A stretch of DNA of 64,000 nucleotides, from contig CAUJNA010001502.1 in NCBI GenBank assembly GCA_963377175.1, positions 159,001 to 223,000 on the forward strand. The letters are read 5' to 3'. Source of the stretch: Effrenium voratum (taxonomy: Eukaryota > Sar > Dinophyceae > Suessiales > Symbiodiniaceae). The position numbers and the translations under genes are program-made. Shown piece after piece: positions 13,201 through 26,800 of this stretch (positions within the stretch are counted from its first letter, which is position 1; each line of letters opens with the position of its first letter). The notes under the pieces are model-generated. The model was not told where the DNA came from. It ran no database searches and was given only the letters and a program-made list of their open reading frames with translations.

Positions 13201-14756
13201 GCATCGGGCTTCATGTCCACCAGTCATTTCTCCGCCGGAAACCCAAAGGCTGAGCAAGTGCTTGCAAGTTGCCGCTGATTTCCCATCCAGCTGGCCTCAG
13301 AACTAGGGGCAGCAGGCCAGCCGCACACCTCCGAACTCCCCGAGGGCAGTGGAAGGATGCACCCAACCACCTGCTTTCTTGCTGGTGCGATAGGTAGGGA
13401 ATGACCTTCCGGGTTTTGAAAACGAACCTAGGGTTCCTCTTAAAGGGAACTATAGGGGATTGTTTTTAGGGGTCTTTCCCTTTCCTGCTGAGAACCGGCA
13501 AGCTTTGCAAGGACTCGTTAAGTAGCCCAATGGTATCCTTGGGGGTCCGTTCTAGCATTACTTCTTGTCTATTCGATATTTGGCACAAAGCAATGTAACA
13601 CTTCTGTGCGCCCGGCCCAGCAAATGGGTTTGACAGCGGAATTTCTCTGGGTCATAGGCAGTCGCGAACTTTTCTGTGAGGTCGCCAACAGTTCCTGGGG
13701 GTTCTTCAGCCCCAAAATGACCATGGGGAACTTTTTCCATGTGCAAAACATCGTCTTTTTTGTGGCTTCCTTCCCTGGCCATCCCATATCAAGGACCTTG
13801 TGATCCACCCCCAGTTGCCCACCAGATTCTGTGCTGTTTGTTGGACACCCCTCTCTCCCATCCTTCCACAATTTGACATGGGCCGAGGAACTTCTCTCTC
13901 CCGAACAAAGACGCCAGCCTTCATTTGATCCAACCAAGTTTGCCTCCAAAATAGTGCCAGAGACACCCGAGCAAGCAATTTCGAATTCCCCTCAAAGTGC
14001 AACCTCTAGGGACGGAGCGATTTATTCAAGCGCCGCCTATTTTTTGTGGCGAGTCGCGAGCCTGTTTTTGGGGAAGCCTGGTCGGCTTCGTGGGGGTCTG
14101 TTCCGCCAATTTGAAGCAAACCATGTCACGAGCAGGCTCGCTTTACAAGGAGTATCCACCACCCCCCATGCTGCTTAAACAAAACACACACACAGCCTGG
14201 GTGCCACCGAACAAAAAATGCAACTGAGAAGGGAACAAATCTTTGGGTTCTGTCCCCCCTTTGGGGGAAGAAGAAACCAACCTGGAACAACCAGGGCAAT
14301 CAGGGGGAACAAAAACACCCGGTTTAGTGGCCGCGAGAAAAAACAAGAAAAAACAACACACACACACACACAGACAACAACACCCCTTTGTTGGTTGACT
14401 CTAGAGGGAAGCCTGCTCCCAACACAAAAACAAATGAAAAGGGGGCCCACTGGACAACTGGGGTGATTGTGGCTGAAGTGCCCGCTAGGCCGTGAATTTC
14501 ATGGTGAATCGCCAAGAAAAACTTTGACCTCTGACATAGGGGTCTGTGGTGCCTCAAAAGACAGACCAGGGGGTGCTTGAGGATTGGCCCACAAAAGTAA
14601 GCAAATTTGTTGTTTGCCACTAAAATTGTAAAAACCAAAAAGTTAAAGTCCGAAACGGAACTCAGGACGTGAGCCACAGGCCAAATCCCCCCACCCTCCG
14701 GCCAAAAAAGGATTCGACGCGGTGCATGGAGCGCTCAAAACTCAAAACCAGGGCAC
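10276..14756. other. No gene recognised, repeat relics
   Basis: R1 remnants at about 10,597-10,665 and 14,586-14,673, the R3 element at 11,318, an R4-type start at 13,391 and a run of ten or more G near 12,306. Confidence 0.5.
11318..11434. mobile_element. R3 palindromic element
   Basis: TTGGGTGTTCAACCAATTT at the left pairs with AAATTGGCTGAACATCCCA at the right; the inner arms contain AGCCATGGTTATAACC. About 117 bp. Confidence 0.85.
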
Positions 14757-14823
14757 CCTCCGGCGTGGGGCAGCAGGCGCCCGTCATGTTGGCTGACACA
14801 CACCGAGGGAAGGCGGAGCATTC
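14757..14823 (-). CDS. CCP motif copy 2
   Basis: One exon encoding ECSAFPRCVSANMTGACCPT then PE: the same C-x3-P-x-C-x5-x-G-x-C-C-P pattern as the 20.7/19.8-kb exons, but unsplit. AG|G acceptor after CACAG and a GT donor leaving phase 1, just as in copy 1. It could belong to the same gene or to a tandem neighbour. Confidence 0.55.
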
Positions 14824-17800
14824 CTGTGACTCAAGCTGAGGTCGCTTTTGGGTGTGCACACAAGGGGTACGCTGCACAGAATACGTAGTATATAACATAT
14901 GTACTAATGTTGTTCCATACTTTATCTACAAACCATAAGCACAATATGGGGGGAACCCCTTTTGGTTGACGTTGAAATAGAGACTTTAAAGGGAAACCAC
15001 CACCAAAGTGTTTTGGGGAGTGCCTCAGCAGCCCAGCGGCCATGGAACAAAGGGCCACTTTTAACCCGAATCCTAATGGTCTAAGGCTTCCACTGACATG
15101 TCCCCAACCATGTCATTCTGGATAAGGAAGTCATCTGCCATAAATTCGCCCACAAGGGCCAAGAGATCGTCTGGCCATACTTTGGAGACTTCTTTCAACC
15201 AACTCCCTTACATTTCTCATGTGGAACTCCCGAAATCCCACCAGTTGTAGAGGAAGCCGCTCTTGGGAAATGGAGCTCCCTTTCTGGGTTCCATGGTAAC
15301 TTGTCCCATGATGAAACTGAAATCTGTTTTGCTTTTGGGGCCCAACCTTTTCCTTCTGAGTCCGATTTTTGACTTGCTTTTCACCACCCTCCAAAAGAAG
15401 CGCCGCGTCCTCAGTGTACTTTGCAAGCCGCAACGACAAAAAGTCAAATGTTGATTGGTGATTCCCCTGATGGTCATCCTATGTTCATCGCACATTTTGA
15501 CCAATCCCCCCAAAAAATCTGTTGAAGATACTTCCAATCGACGACCCTTGCATCAAACATGGAAGTACAAAGCAAGCTCCCTTACTCTCCATTTGGAGGT
15601 GTCCTATGCGCTCGCATGTTTGGGACCCTTGGTCTCACGGCGGAAACCATCCCAGCTCATTCCCTCAAGCCCAGCCAGCTCTGAAACATTCCCGGAAACC
15701 AAGTTGCCACCAAACCAGAAAGGGCCTCACCGTCCCAAAGATGGGACCTCATAGGCCCGGAGGACCTGTGTTCAGAGGACGTTCTCTCAGGCTTCATCTT
15801 CTCCGCGCAATTGGGCAAGCCCAGTGACTGGCTTGGAACGTCTTTCTTCCCGGTCGCACCGAAACAAAACTCGAGCGTCGCAACCCACAGAGCCGAATTC
15901 CAAAATGCCAAGACTCCGAGCGCGGGAGCTTCAGCATCTCCGCCTGCCGGTTTGGGCCAAAAGGATCTCCAAAGACCTGAAGCACCAAGGTGTTCGGCCC
16001 TTCAGGCAGGGCTGGTCACATGGTTGAAGAACCGAACCTTGGCCCCTGCAAATAGAAAACAAAGGAGGTGTTTCAAGCAAAGGTGGTTCAAACAAGGGCT
16101 TGGCCCTGCAAACCAATATGGAATCCAACAAGGGGCTCTCCCTAAACCTCTTGGTATGGGGACCTTGATCACGTGAGCCAGTTTTATCCCTGCGCTCCAC
16201 GTGCAAACTCCTAAAGCGACATTGAAAGCTTCGATCTCAACAAGCAGGTGCGTACCGCGCACCTAGAAATTGACTGCAGGCCCGGTGGGGCCGTTTTTCG
16301 ATTTGCTCTGAGTGTGGTGGGCCAAATGACTATAGAGCAAGCGGAACAAGCTGAGCTTCTAATGTTCTCTTCGGATTTCTCCGCAGGATTGTATACTCAT
16401 CCGGGGTGATTCCCTTTTCGGAAAAGAAATGAACATTTGTAGAGGGGCTCCTCTGACAAGTAGGGTCCTCTACAGTAAATGAATCGAAGTTAAAATGAGT
16501 GTCGGGAGGGCAAAGGTATTCTCAAATTGAATTGTCCTTCGAAAGCGCCGAGTGCAACCGCATTGGTGTCACACTTCACACCTGGCCAGTTCATCTTAGG
16601 TGAGCGAGGGGTCGCAACAAAACAATCTGAGAGAAGGAATTCAACAGAACCCAACCTACCACACCCCTCTTCCTACCCAGTTAACTCTGTCATTCTTGCT
16701 TGAGATTGAACGTGGTTTCCCCTGCAGTGAAACCACAGCGGGAAACCTGTCCAACCCTGGATGATTGCAACTACAAATGAAGAGAACCAAAAAAAACAAC
16801 TGAAGGTGTTCGCCAACAAAATGACCAGAGCCAAACAATAAGTGAAGGCTCAGTGAAGGTGATGGCTACTAAAATGAACAGAACCAAGAGCAAAATTTAA
16901 AAACCACACAAAGAGCCGTAAAGAACCATACTCAAAAGGGTTCGAGGGAAACGACGTCGAGTGAATGGTCCTTGACACGTGCGGCCCATTCCAATTTCCC
17001 CACGGTGTAACTCTAGGGTGTATAGAAAAAACAAAAGAATAAGGGTAAAAGTAGATGGCACAATTCTCGGCAAATGTGGTTAAGGGGGCCAAACCAAAAT
17101 GGGAATCGGACTGCCGGCATTTACTTAAGCACATCCTCGCTTGCCCAAAGGACCCAGAAGTAGGTTCTCCTTTTGGAATCCCGACCAACCGGCAAAAAGG
17201 GTTGGAAAACTAAGCAAAATGTGAGATCATCAAATGAAAAGTTCAGGTGGGTTCGCTTCAGGCATCAGAAATGCTTCTGGAAAAATGACACTATGTCCAG
17301 TACTGATGTCCAGTAGTGCTAGATTCCCTTTAAGCCAACAAAGGGAGAATACAAAACACATAAGCAAATGGAATCGATGCTTCCTGGACCCCAAAATCTT
17401 CAGGTGGCTTCGCTTTGGACGGACTCTGGGCTCCCAGGCGGGCGGCGGGAGGCCGCTGCAGCATTCCAAGGTCACCTCGCAAACGAGAAAACCAGGGGAT
17501 GGACTCCTCTGTTTTTTTCCCCACCCGACACGAAGGGGTTGTTAGATTTTATGTTGGAATCCGCGTTTGAACTTCTACACCACGCCCCGCCCATCCCGCC
17601 AGAGCAGCTCGCCAGTGGATCCCGCCGCGTATCCCGCCAGAGCAGCTCGCCAGTGGATCCCGCCGATGGATCCCGTTTCAAGTATCCCACCGGAGCAGCC
17701 CGCCAGTGGATCCCGCCGAGTATCCCGCTGAGTATGCCAGAGTGGCTCGTCAGAGGATCCCGCCGAGTATCCCGCCAGAGCGGCTTGCCAGTGGATCCCG

Positions 17801-20800
17801 CCGAGTATCCCGCCAGAGCAGCTGGCCAGTGGATCCCGCCCAGTATCCCGCCAGAGCTGCTCGCCAGTGGATTGACCCGACCAAGATCGCGGGAGCATTG
17901 GGAGGGGAGCCCGCGGGGGCAGCCGCCTCGACCGAATGACCCGAGTGATCGACCGAGATTGTGGGAGCATTGGGAGGGGAGCCCGCGGGGGCAGCCGCCT
18001 CGACCGAATGACCCGGATGAGTGGCTCTGTCCAGCTCCTTCCGCTTGTTCCAGTGGTTTCGAAGCTTGGTCCTAACCTTGGACCTTCTTGCGCACCTCCT
18101 TCCAATCCTCAAGTATCCCGCTCAGGATATCAGAAAAAGCTTGCCAGTGGATCCCGCCGAGTATCCCGCCAGAGTCGCTCGCCAGTGGATCCCGCCAAGT
18201 ATCCCACCGGAGCAGCCCGCCAGTGCATCCTGCCGAGTATCCCAGAGTAGCTCGCCAGTGGATCCCGCCAAGTATCCCGCCAGAGTAGCTCGCCAGTGGA
18301 TCTCGCCGAGTATCCCACCAGAGCAGCCCGCCAGTGCATCCCGCTGAGTATCCCGGAGTAGCTCACCAGTGGATCCCGCCGAGTATCCCGCTGAGTGTCC
18401 CTTGCCGGTGGATCCCGCCGAGTATCCGGCCAGTATCGAGCCGGAGCGGGTCGCCAAGTGGATCCCGCCAGTATCCCGCCAGAGCAGCTCGCCAGTCTGG
18501 TGTTGCTTAATGTCCCGCCCGGCGAACAGCTGGGTTTACATATCATGTTGGCGCCTCTTCGTTTTTTGAGTGTGCCCTGAGGCTCGGAAAGGGCGATGCT
18601 TTTGTGTTGCTTTGGGTTGTGAATAAGCAACCTCGCTTAATCCCCCGTCAGGTTTCTTTTTGGAAGGGGCTTGGCTTTTTGTTAACGGAACCGATGTTTG
18701 AGTTCTCGAGGTCGGCTCGCAGATAAGTGGAGTTTGACACGCAGACAGGTGGATAAGGCTCTCAACGCAAAGCTTGTTGAGCAGCCATAGGCCCTGCTTG
18801 AATTCACACAACCGTGTTCACGGTCGTAAGCTCGTGAGTGTGGAGGGTGGGGATTGCTCGAAGCGATGTTTTTTTTTTGGAATATAGAACTCCATAAGCT
18901 GAACGAAGGGACGTTTTTCATATTCTCATTGTACCAGGTGAGCTCGCAATAAAACAGGCAGCTATGCCATAGGATCCCATGGAGAAATACTCACTTCAGA
19001 TCGATTGGATAGGCCCAAGACAGACTGTTGTTTTGTTTTTTTGTTATCACTAAACTGGTCTTCCCACAAAGATTATAATGTTGAGGAACTCAGGGAGTGA
19101 GAATATGATGGGATCCCGCCCCCGTCACCGAATCGAAAACGCATGGTAGCGAAAGACGGTGCAAGGGGCAGTGAGCAAAACGGGGGCCAATCAAGGGGCC
19201 TCCTTCAGCTTCCCTACAACTCACTTCCTGGGATTCTCGAAAAGTGGAGAGACAGAAGCAAAAGACGACAAGTCACATTTTTCTCCGGATGCTCCTGGTT
19301 GTTTCCCACGAAGTCGTCTTCCCAAAGGATCCACACATGCAAAGTTCAGAAGCTCCGGGAGTCAGTAGTTTGTGGTAGGGTAACACTTCTTTGAACCCGC
19401 CTAGTGTTCGGTTATTGACCGTCCGATGGGCCCAAAAAGGTCTTCCCAAAGCGGGTAGGCCCCAGAGGCATAGAACGCAAGACATATAAACACAGGATAA
19501 GTGGTTCTGTTGACACCGGAGTGAAAGCCTGGCTGACAAATGCGTGCGTAAGCAACCTTTATCCCCCCGAGCCTCACTTCAATAAAGATGTTTTGCCCTC
19601 GTTTTCTTCTAGGTCCCCCCCAGTAATGCCCTTTTACCGTTTGTTTTTTCGGGGGAGGGTTCCCCTAAAAAAGGGTACTCTTATTCTAACCTCTCTACTG
19701 GAGGAGCGAGTGTTTTTCTCGCGCCGAGCATCATGCTCACCATCAGGGCAGCAGTTGCCCTTCAGCAAGCCCATGGCCACACACCTCGCGGGCTGGTTGC
19801 CGCTGTCAGGCGACTCGATGAAGACCTTTCGCTTGTTCCTAGGTGAAACAAAAATATTATGTGAAGGCAACACGGGTCCAAGGAAGACCCCACCTGTTTT
19901 TCCAGCAGCTGAAAGCTATGGGGTCGATATGCCAGGATAGGTGGTAAGGAGTAGTTTGGGCCAGCTTTTTTGGGGAGGTTCCGGGGGATTCCGGGGCTGT
20001 TGGGGATACTACCTTGACATATTTGGAAGACTCAATTCAGTAGATTGACTAAAACAAGTAACTTTCAACTCAAACGGCCCAAACCTGAAAAGTTGCAAAA
20101 ATGCAGGAACTCCGGGAGTGAGAAGACTTAGAGTAAGACTTAGCTTCAGGCAATCCTGAATTTGGTCTGGACTGGTTGGGAATTTCAACCGCTCGTGGAT
20201 GGGTTTCCACCAACCTCCAAACCACCAGTTGGGGAAGCTGATAGCTTGTCTCTGTCCCTCTCTCCTGGGACTCTTGGCGCCTTAGCTCCGCAAATAGCCA
20301 TGGGTCCCGCCCCTTTGGAAGACTTAGTTGCATTGCATGAGTTAGTTGTTCACCCCCACTATGCAAAGAAAAAGGATGAAAGAACAGCCTCCTCTGCAGA
20401 TTCAAAAGGAAAGCTACCAATGAACTCAGTTGCCCAAAGCACCCACAAACAAAAGGTTGACCTTTCGGGGCCATGACTCTGAATGCACATCGACCAAAAC
20501 GGGAAAAGCAATTGGTCAAAACATCGGCTTCGGGCAACTGAGTCAACATTCTGACCGAACCTCAATTTTGGGAACCTCCGCTTCGGCGATGGTCCCCACC
20601 CCCTAAAACCAGTTGGGAAACAATTGACTGGGATCGGGGAGGAGGGTTCTGCCATCGCCCTTTTAACCCCCCCGGATTTGTTTTTGCCACGGGGCCCCGG
20701 GTAGGCGGCGCAGCTGGTACCGTTGATGCCAGGCAAGTTCTCCTGGCGGAGCGCGAATCCGGCTCCTTGCGAAACCGTCAGGTGGATTTGTATCTTTTTG

Positions 20801-23800
20801 GTGGGTAATGTTGACCCCGGATTAATCAACCCGTCGTTTTTTCTAAGGGGGTGTTCCCCGAAAAGTGATAATGAACTAATTACCCACTCAAAGAGGACAC
20901 CCCCCATCCTACGAATCAACCACAAAGGTTTCTTGATCCGGGTTTCCCAGTACTCTTTTCAGTCCCCGATTTTGACGCACACCAAGGTTCTACTCAAATC
21001 CGACCTCTGAGAACCCCGTCAAAGCACCTCGCCTTAAGCGATTGTTTGATAGCTGAAAAGGCGGAACAGACGGAGGTTGCCTGGACAAACGGGCATGTGC
21101 TTCTTGAGGACTCCAACATGACATATCACTTCTGACGATGTAACTAAGCAACAGAAACAGCAACATCACAACAATGCAGCATCGCAACATAGCAACACAA
21201 CAACTACGCCTACGTCGGCCCAATTACCACCCAACCAAACCATGCCACCCTCCCACCCACCAACCCGCCAGCCAGCCAGCCAACCAACCAACCAACCAAC
21301 CCACCAAGCCACCAACCGACCGACCAACCAACACCCAACCACCTACTCGCCTACCCACCCGCCCTGCCCCACTCCGCCCCACACCGCCCCGCCCCGCCCC
21401 CATGCACACCAAACTGCGAGCTCCGCCCATCGCGCCATAAGTCGCGCCTTTGCCCGCTCCAGGACGACTGGCAACAGCTTCGCTGCCGAGGCCTGCAACT
21501 AGTGGACACTCCCCCCCCAAAACAAAAACAAAACATCCCCAAAGGGTGATAGGAGAAAACACAAAGAAATCGGTGGGAGCATTTTTAATTAGGCTTGATA
21601 TGCTTTGATCATTTGTCCTTTCGCCCTCCTTTTGGGTTCGACAAGCCCAGCCGCTCCAGCTCTTCACGCATATATGTTTAGATTTCAAACCAAAAGGAAC
21701 CCCCTTCCTTAACCAATGAACCAGATTTGAGCTTTGATTTGGGCAGACCCAGCTAAGTACACCTCAGAAAGAGAAATGGGCTCGGATTCAGGTGCGCCCC
21801 GGCAGACTTACTGCAATCACTTTTGGGGTGTTCTTTGACAGGGGGCCCAAGCCTGATTGCTTAAACTCATTTTGCACTTGTCCTCTTGGGGCCAGACTAA
21901 GGCAGCATGCCCCACATTACTGGTTTAATCATCCTGCTTGGCACACCTTCAAAAGGACTTGGCAACAGATCACGGGTTCACAGGGGAGGGGATTTCATGC
22001 TGACCGCTTCTTGATCCGTGAAGGATTTTTACTTCGGAGGCCTTGTTCTTGGCATTAGTGGATCATGCTGATTCATCTATATGCGTGTTTGTCCAGCTGC
22101 TGCACTACATGATTCAAAAGACACGCCCCAAGTTGCTGGACTTCACAGTTTTTGCACAAGTAATTTTAGTCTCACTTCCGGAGTGGATTGGCCAACAGGC
22201 CTGGACTTTTACTTGCCACCAAAATGGTCTTCCCAAAAAGCTTAAAGTCCAGGAACTCAGGAAGTGAGTAGAGGTGAGCAACGGCTCTTTAAATCCGACC
22301 CGGGTCAATAAACCGTGCAGAACCAAATCGGGGGTCGGTTCATCGGCTTCTGGAGCCCTGCTTCATGAAGGGTCCCATTCCTTGGGCTTCAATTTCCGAA
22401 TGCCTAGGCCTAGTCAGAAGACTTCTAAAGAATCTGCCAGCCCGCTCCAGTAGCTGGCTGGCTGGCTGGCTGCCTGGTTGGATGCCTGAAATGCGGCCTA
22501 ATCAGAAACAACGCCCTACGACAATTCTGAACCCCCGAAGCACAGCCCTCACAAGAGTCTTCCGATTGATAATTAGCCAATCTCAAATCAACAAAATCGC
22601 GCCGCCTCCCCGATGATTGCTGGATTCAAGGTACCCCGAACGTGGCTTCCGAACCGAGGCAAAGCACCGACTAAGGGTCGCGCCGGCTCCAGAGGGTTCC
22701 CCGGCAGCGCCACCTCACGCCTTCGAGAAAGGAGGGTGGCAATGAGACTTTTCTGGGATCCCCTACAAAGTACCGGAAGGAACCCAAAAAGACGGCCAAA
22801 AGCATCCGTACCCTGAAAATGGTGGGTTCTTGGGCCTCGGAATGTCCCAAAGTTGGCCATCCCTACGCTTGGAAAGGAATTCACTGTGTAGCACAGGACA
22901 TGGCACACCAACACACCATTTGTTCAGAATCATGACCCGGCTTGTGTCTTGAATGCGCCAGAATGGGACCAAAAGAAAATGCTAGGGTCCATCAAAATTG
23001 AAAGGTGGCTGCCCTACACTCAATGTTCCACAGTCATGTCCCCATCGGGATGCTAAGAGAAAGAGATTTTATTGTGTGAAACCCGCCCGCAAAACACTGC
23101 AAAGCACGTAGTTACTCCCCTTGATCCCCCATGTGGGCGTGCAGTCTAATGGGGATGGTTCGATACATATCTTTGACATAGAGATGCATGTCGTGTCCAA
23201 ACCATTTCATCAGGCGTTCCAACTGCAAAACAAATCATAGCATGCATAAACATGACTGTGCGTGTGTGTGTGTGTGTGTGTGTGTTGTCGGGGTCGGTTG
23301 TGTGTCTAACTTTGATAATGTTGACCCAGGATTAATAAACCCGTCCCAGTATTAGGGGGGTTCCCTCCAAAAGTGATGAATCCCCACTAAAATAATTGGG
23401 ACACCCCCCTATTAATCATCCAGGGTTAACATTAACCCCCAAAAACACTCCAGGGTTAACATTAACCGCATTCACCCTCAAAGACACTCGAAAGAGAACG
23501 AACCCCAGTCCAAAAATAGAAATCCATACCGGCCTTACCCCCAAAAACACTCGAAGGAGAGGTCGACCCCAGTCCAAAGATGAAACTATACCGGGCCTTT
23601 GGGCGAAACCCGATGTGCTTCGGCCTCTTGTAGATGGTGATCACCTGCCCTTTTTGGCGTTCCACGTCTTGGCAGTGCTGGGTGAGGCGGCACCAGTGCT
23701 CATCTCCGGTGGACCACAGGCTGAAGTAGTTGCACCTCGGGGCATCTCAAGGGCCGCAAGCGCAGCCGCCAAGTGGTGGGCTTGCAGTGGAACTGATAAG

Positions 23801-26800
23801 AAGTTGCTTGGATGTTCGGCCAAGGGCCTAAAAATAAAAGGCGAGAACCTTTCGGAACCTTGACTGAAATGCCCCACCAAAAGGAAAGTGGCAATGCAAA
23901 TGGAATTCAGGGGTCACCACCCTCCCTCAGTTCCATTTTGAAGGGGCTGGGATTCGTAGACAATTTCACTTGGCTCACGTTGGAGCCATCTGCCTGTAAA
24001 ATCTTCAACGCCAAGCTGAACGGGTATTGGTCAACATGAAACCGCCAGGGGGGCGAAGGTTTTAGTCCTTGCTTCCATTTTGCAGGGCAACCAATCCGGG
24101 GGATTGCCCCATTTTTTACCCATACCTTGACACCCTCAAACTTACCAGGCCGATCCCCTTGGCAAGGCCATAGAAGTTTCCCTTCCAAACACACCTCCAA
24201 ACATGTCTTTCTCATGGCGCTGGTGGTCGGAGGGTCCGGTTCCTTCAGGAACATCTGAACTATGCTTTTCCAACCCAAATGAAATGAACGCTTCTTCTGC
24301 GGCATGGACTCTCAGCGGGATTGCAGGCAAGGCTCTTTGGCAAACCTCAGCTTGGCAAAAACGGAACACACCCGCAACCCTAACACGGAACCTGACAGGG
24401 ACCCGGTCCCTTTAATTTAAAGGGGTCAGGTTCCATGTTGATTGGCGGGACTCAACTTAAAGCTAGAACAAGGAAGCTCCAGGACATTGCCCGAGCTCGT
24501 TCTCATTGGTGCAGAATCAGCTGAACAACAAAACATTTCTACGACAACGCGCCATCGCGGCCGATTTGCCTCGCTAAACAAATGCGCGTGCCTTGTTTTT
24601 AGGGACCACCAAGATGATGTTTTGTCCCGTTGATGTTGCGCTTAAAGCCAACCAACAAAAAGCTACACCTTTTGAGGATTGCCACTTGGCTCACAAACAT
24701 TAGGGGGGGCTCCAACTGGTGCGTGCGTTGCAATCAGGATTCGGCCATCGAGAGCGACCCTTTCGCTTTGGTCAGAGAGTAGAATCAGTGACCCTACCAC
24801 CCCCCAAAGAACGCCCCAGGGTTTGATCAGCCCCATGTTTGGGGGGAAGATTGAAGCGTTCTTTTTGTGGTTACAGTTACAATCCAATACAACCAAGGCT
24901 AACACCATTTGGGTGACTTGTACCACTTTCTAGCTCGGCCCGAACACCAAAGTTGACAAGCATAGGTCAGATTGCACCCCCACCAAACTAAACATCTAAA
25001 CAGGTGACCGAACCAAACCAGCTGTTTGCACTGGTATTCAAAAACCTGCGGGAACGTTTGTGGAGCATCCAAAACTCGAGTTTCTGTTTTGAGAAACTTT
25101 AGCGCAGCCGCAAAAGTGCACCAGGACATCACTTGGATGTTCGCCCAGTTACTAAATGGTTAGAAACCTAGGCTAAGGTTTACATATCATATCTGTCAAA
25201 GCTAACGCTGCTGAGGTGGCTGTGCCACAACAATTAACAACCACATACTTCTTGGGTATCCGGGTGCGTCGTTGTTAACGGCACCCTTTTGGGGTGGTAA
25301 AACAAAGGGCAACCCCGCCAAAGAGAAAGGACAAAAAGGACACAGGGTACCACTGAACATGGTTGCAAAAACGCAACCAAAAAAGAGCCACCACCACTAT
25401 TGGGGGGGATCGTTTTACTTCTGGGGGCAGTGATTGTAAGCGTGCCAGGAAACGCCAGGGACCCGGCAGGGCCTTTTCATGCCAGGCCACCGTCGCAGGA
25501 CTCCATGCAATAAGACAGGCCTGGGGATGTGAAACGGCAGGGTGCTGGCCAGGGGTGCGGGGAAAACCATGCTGAAGCAAACCGCAGGTGTTGGTCTTTG
25601 CTTCCATATGCCAAGGTGCTATTCTTGGGTGCCATTTTTTTAGCCACATGAAAAGACGACATGCTTTCCTGGGCGCAGGGATGGTCACGGACGGATTCCT
25701 CTGGATATTATGACGGCCTACGGTTTACGGGGAGCTTGACCACACCAAAAAAATCGCGAGTGGTTTATCAACTTTGGGGAAACCATGGCACTTGGCGCGA
25801 GTCCCCTTCGCCCAGGCCAACACCTGCAAGCAAACGTCGCCATTTGTAGACTGGACATCTAGTTGGCTCACTTCCGATCGAGTGGATGGGCCAAGAAATG
25901 TCTAAACTTTCTGAGTGTCACGAAAAACAGCCTTTGCAAATTGTAAAAGTCCAGTAGCTCGGGTGGTGAGTTGGAAGCAATGAAGCCTCGTGCAATCGAC
26001 TTCTATCATTTGTGAGCTCGTCTCTTACCACACGGTAAGATCGCTAAAGTGCGACATGTTCCCACCACATCCCCCACCAATATAGAACCAGCCCCATACA
26101 TTGACACAAGATTCAGAAAGCACTGGACAAATTTCGCAGGTTGACTCATCCGGGGTCAACACTACAGAGGGCCTTTGCTGCTTGGGCTAATTACAATCCC
26201 ATTGTTGAGTCATAAAACGGACTAACCAAAGCCAAACATCCTGATGAGTCCGCCCAACCCTTCTCACCAGGCTCGGGCTAACCGCTTTCCAAATGAAGCC
26301 AGGATTGTGTCAACCACATTTTTTCTGGCTTCTCAGGAAGCCGAGTCGGGTGCGATGACTTGTTCAACTGGTGGTTCTTCAGCCCGCCTCTTCCCGGTTC
26401 CGTCCGCCGAGCCGAAGGTGGGAGGCTTTCGGCTCGGACCGCGGCCCCGCCTGCGGACGGGCCCTCCAGCAGCGCCTCCCCGTGGCAGAAGGCGTCGCCC
26501 CGCTTGCCTTCCACCAAGGTCGCAGCCTCCCGGCCGGCCGCTCGCTCCGCTCGTGCGGGCCGAGAAAACTTTTGGCTGCATAGGTAGGGAAGGAATGTCC
26601 CAGTTGGGTCTTGCGAGTGAACCGGTGGAAGGGGATGATCTAATTCGGGGCATTCCATTTCTCAGTCCCTGCTGAGAATTGGTTCAACAGTGCACAAGCA
26701 AACTTTGTGGCAAAGTGGAAAACACATCAGTCATGTTTGGAACGACATTTGGATCTGTCTTATTTTTAGGGTACCCCTTGGTGTTGAAGGGAAGCCAAAC

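Noticed and set aside
15929..15949. Exon-like AEMLKLP segment
   Set aside because: An AG|G acceptor alone is too common; no phase partner or motif.
17368..18630. Long ORFs on both strands (Pro/Ser/Arg- and Gly/Trp-rich)
   Set aside because: They lie in the 38-bp satellite, whose unit is not a multiple of three; several frames are open on both strands.
21224..21688. Gly/Trp-rich minus ORF of 154 codons
   Set aside because: Translation of C-rich simple repeats.
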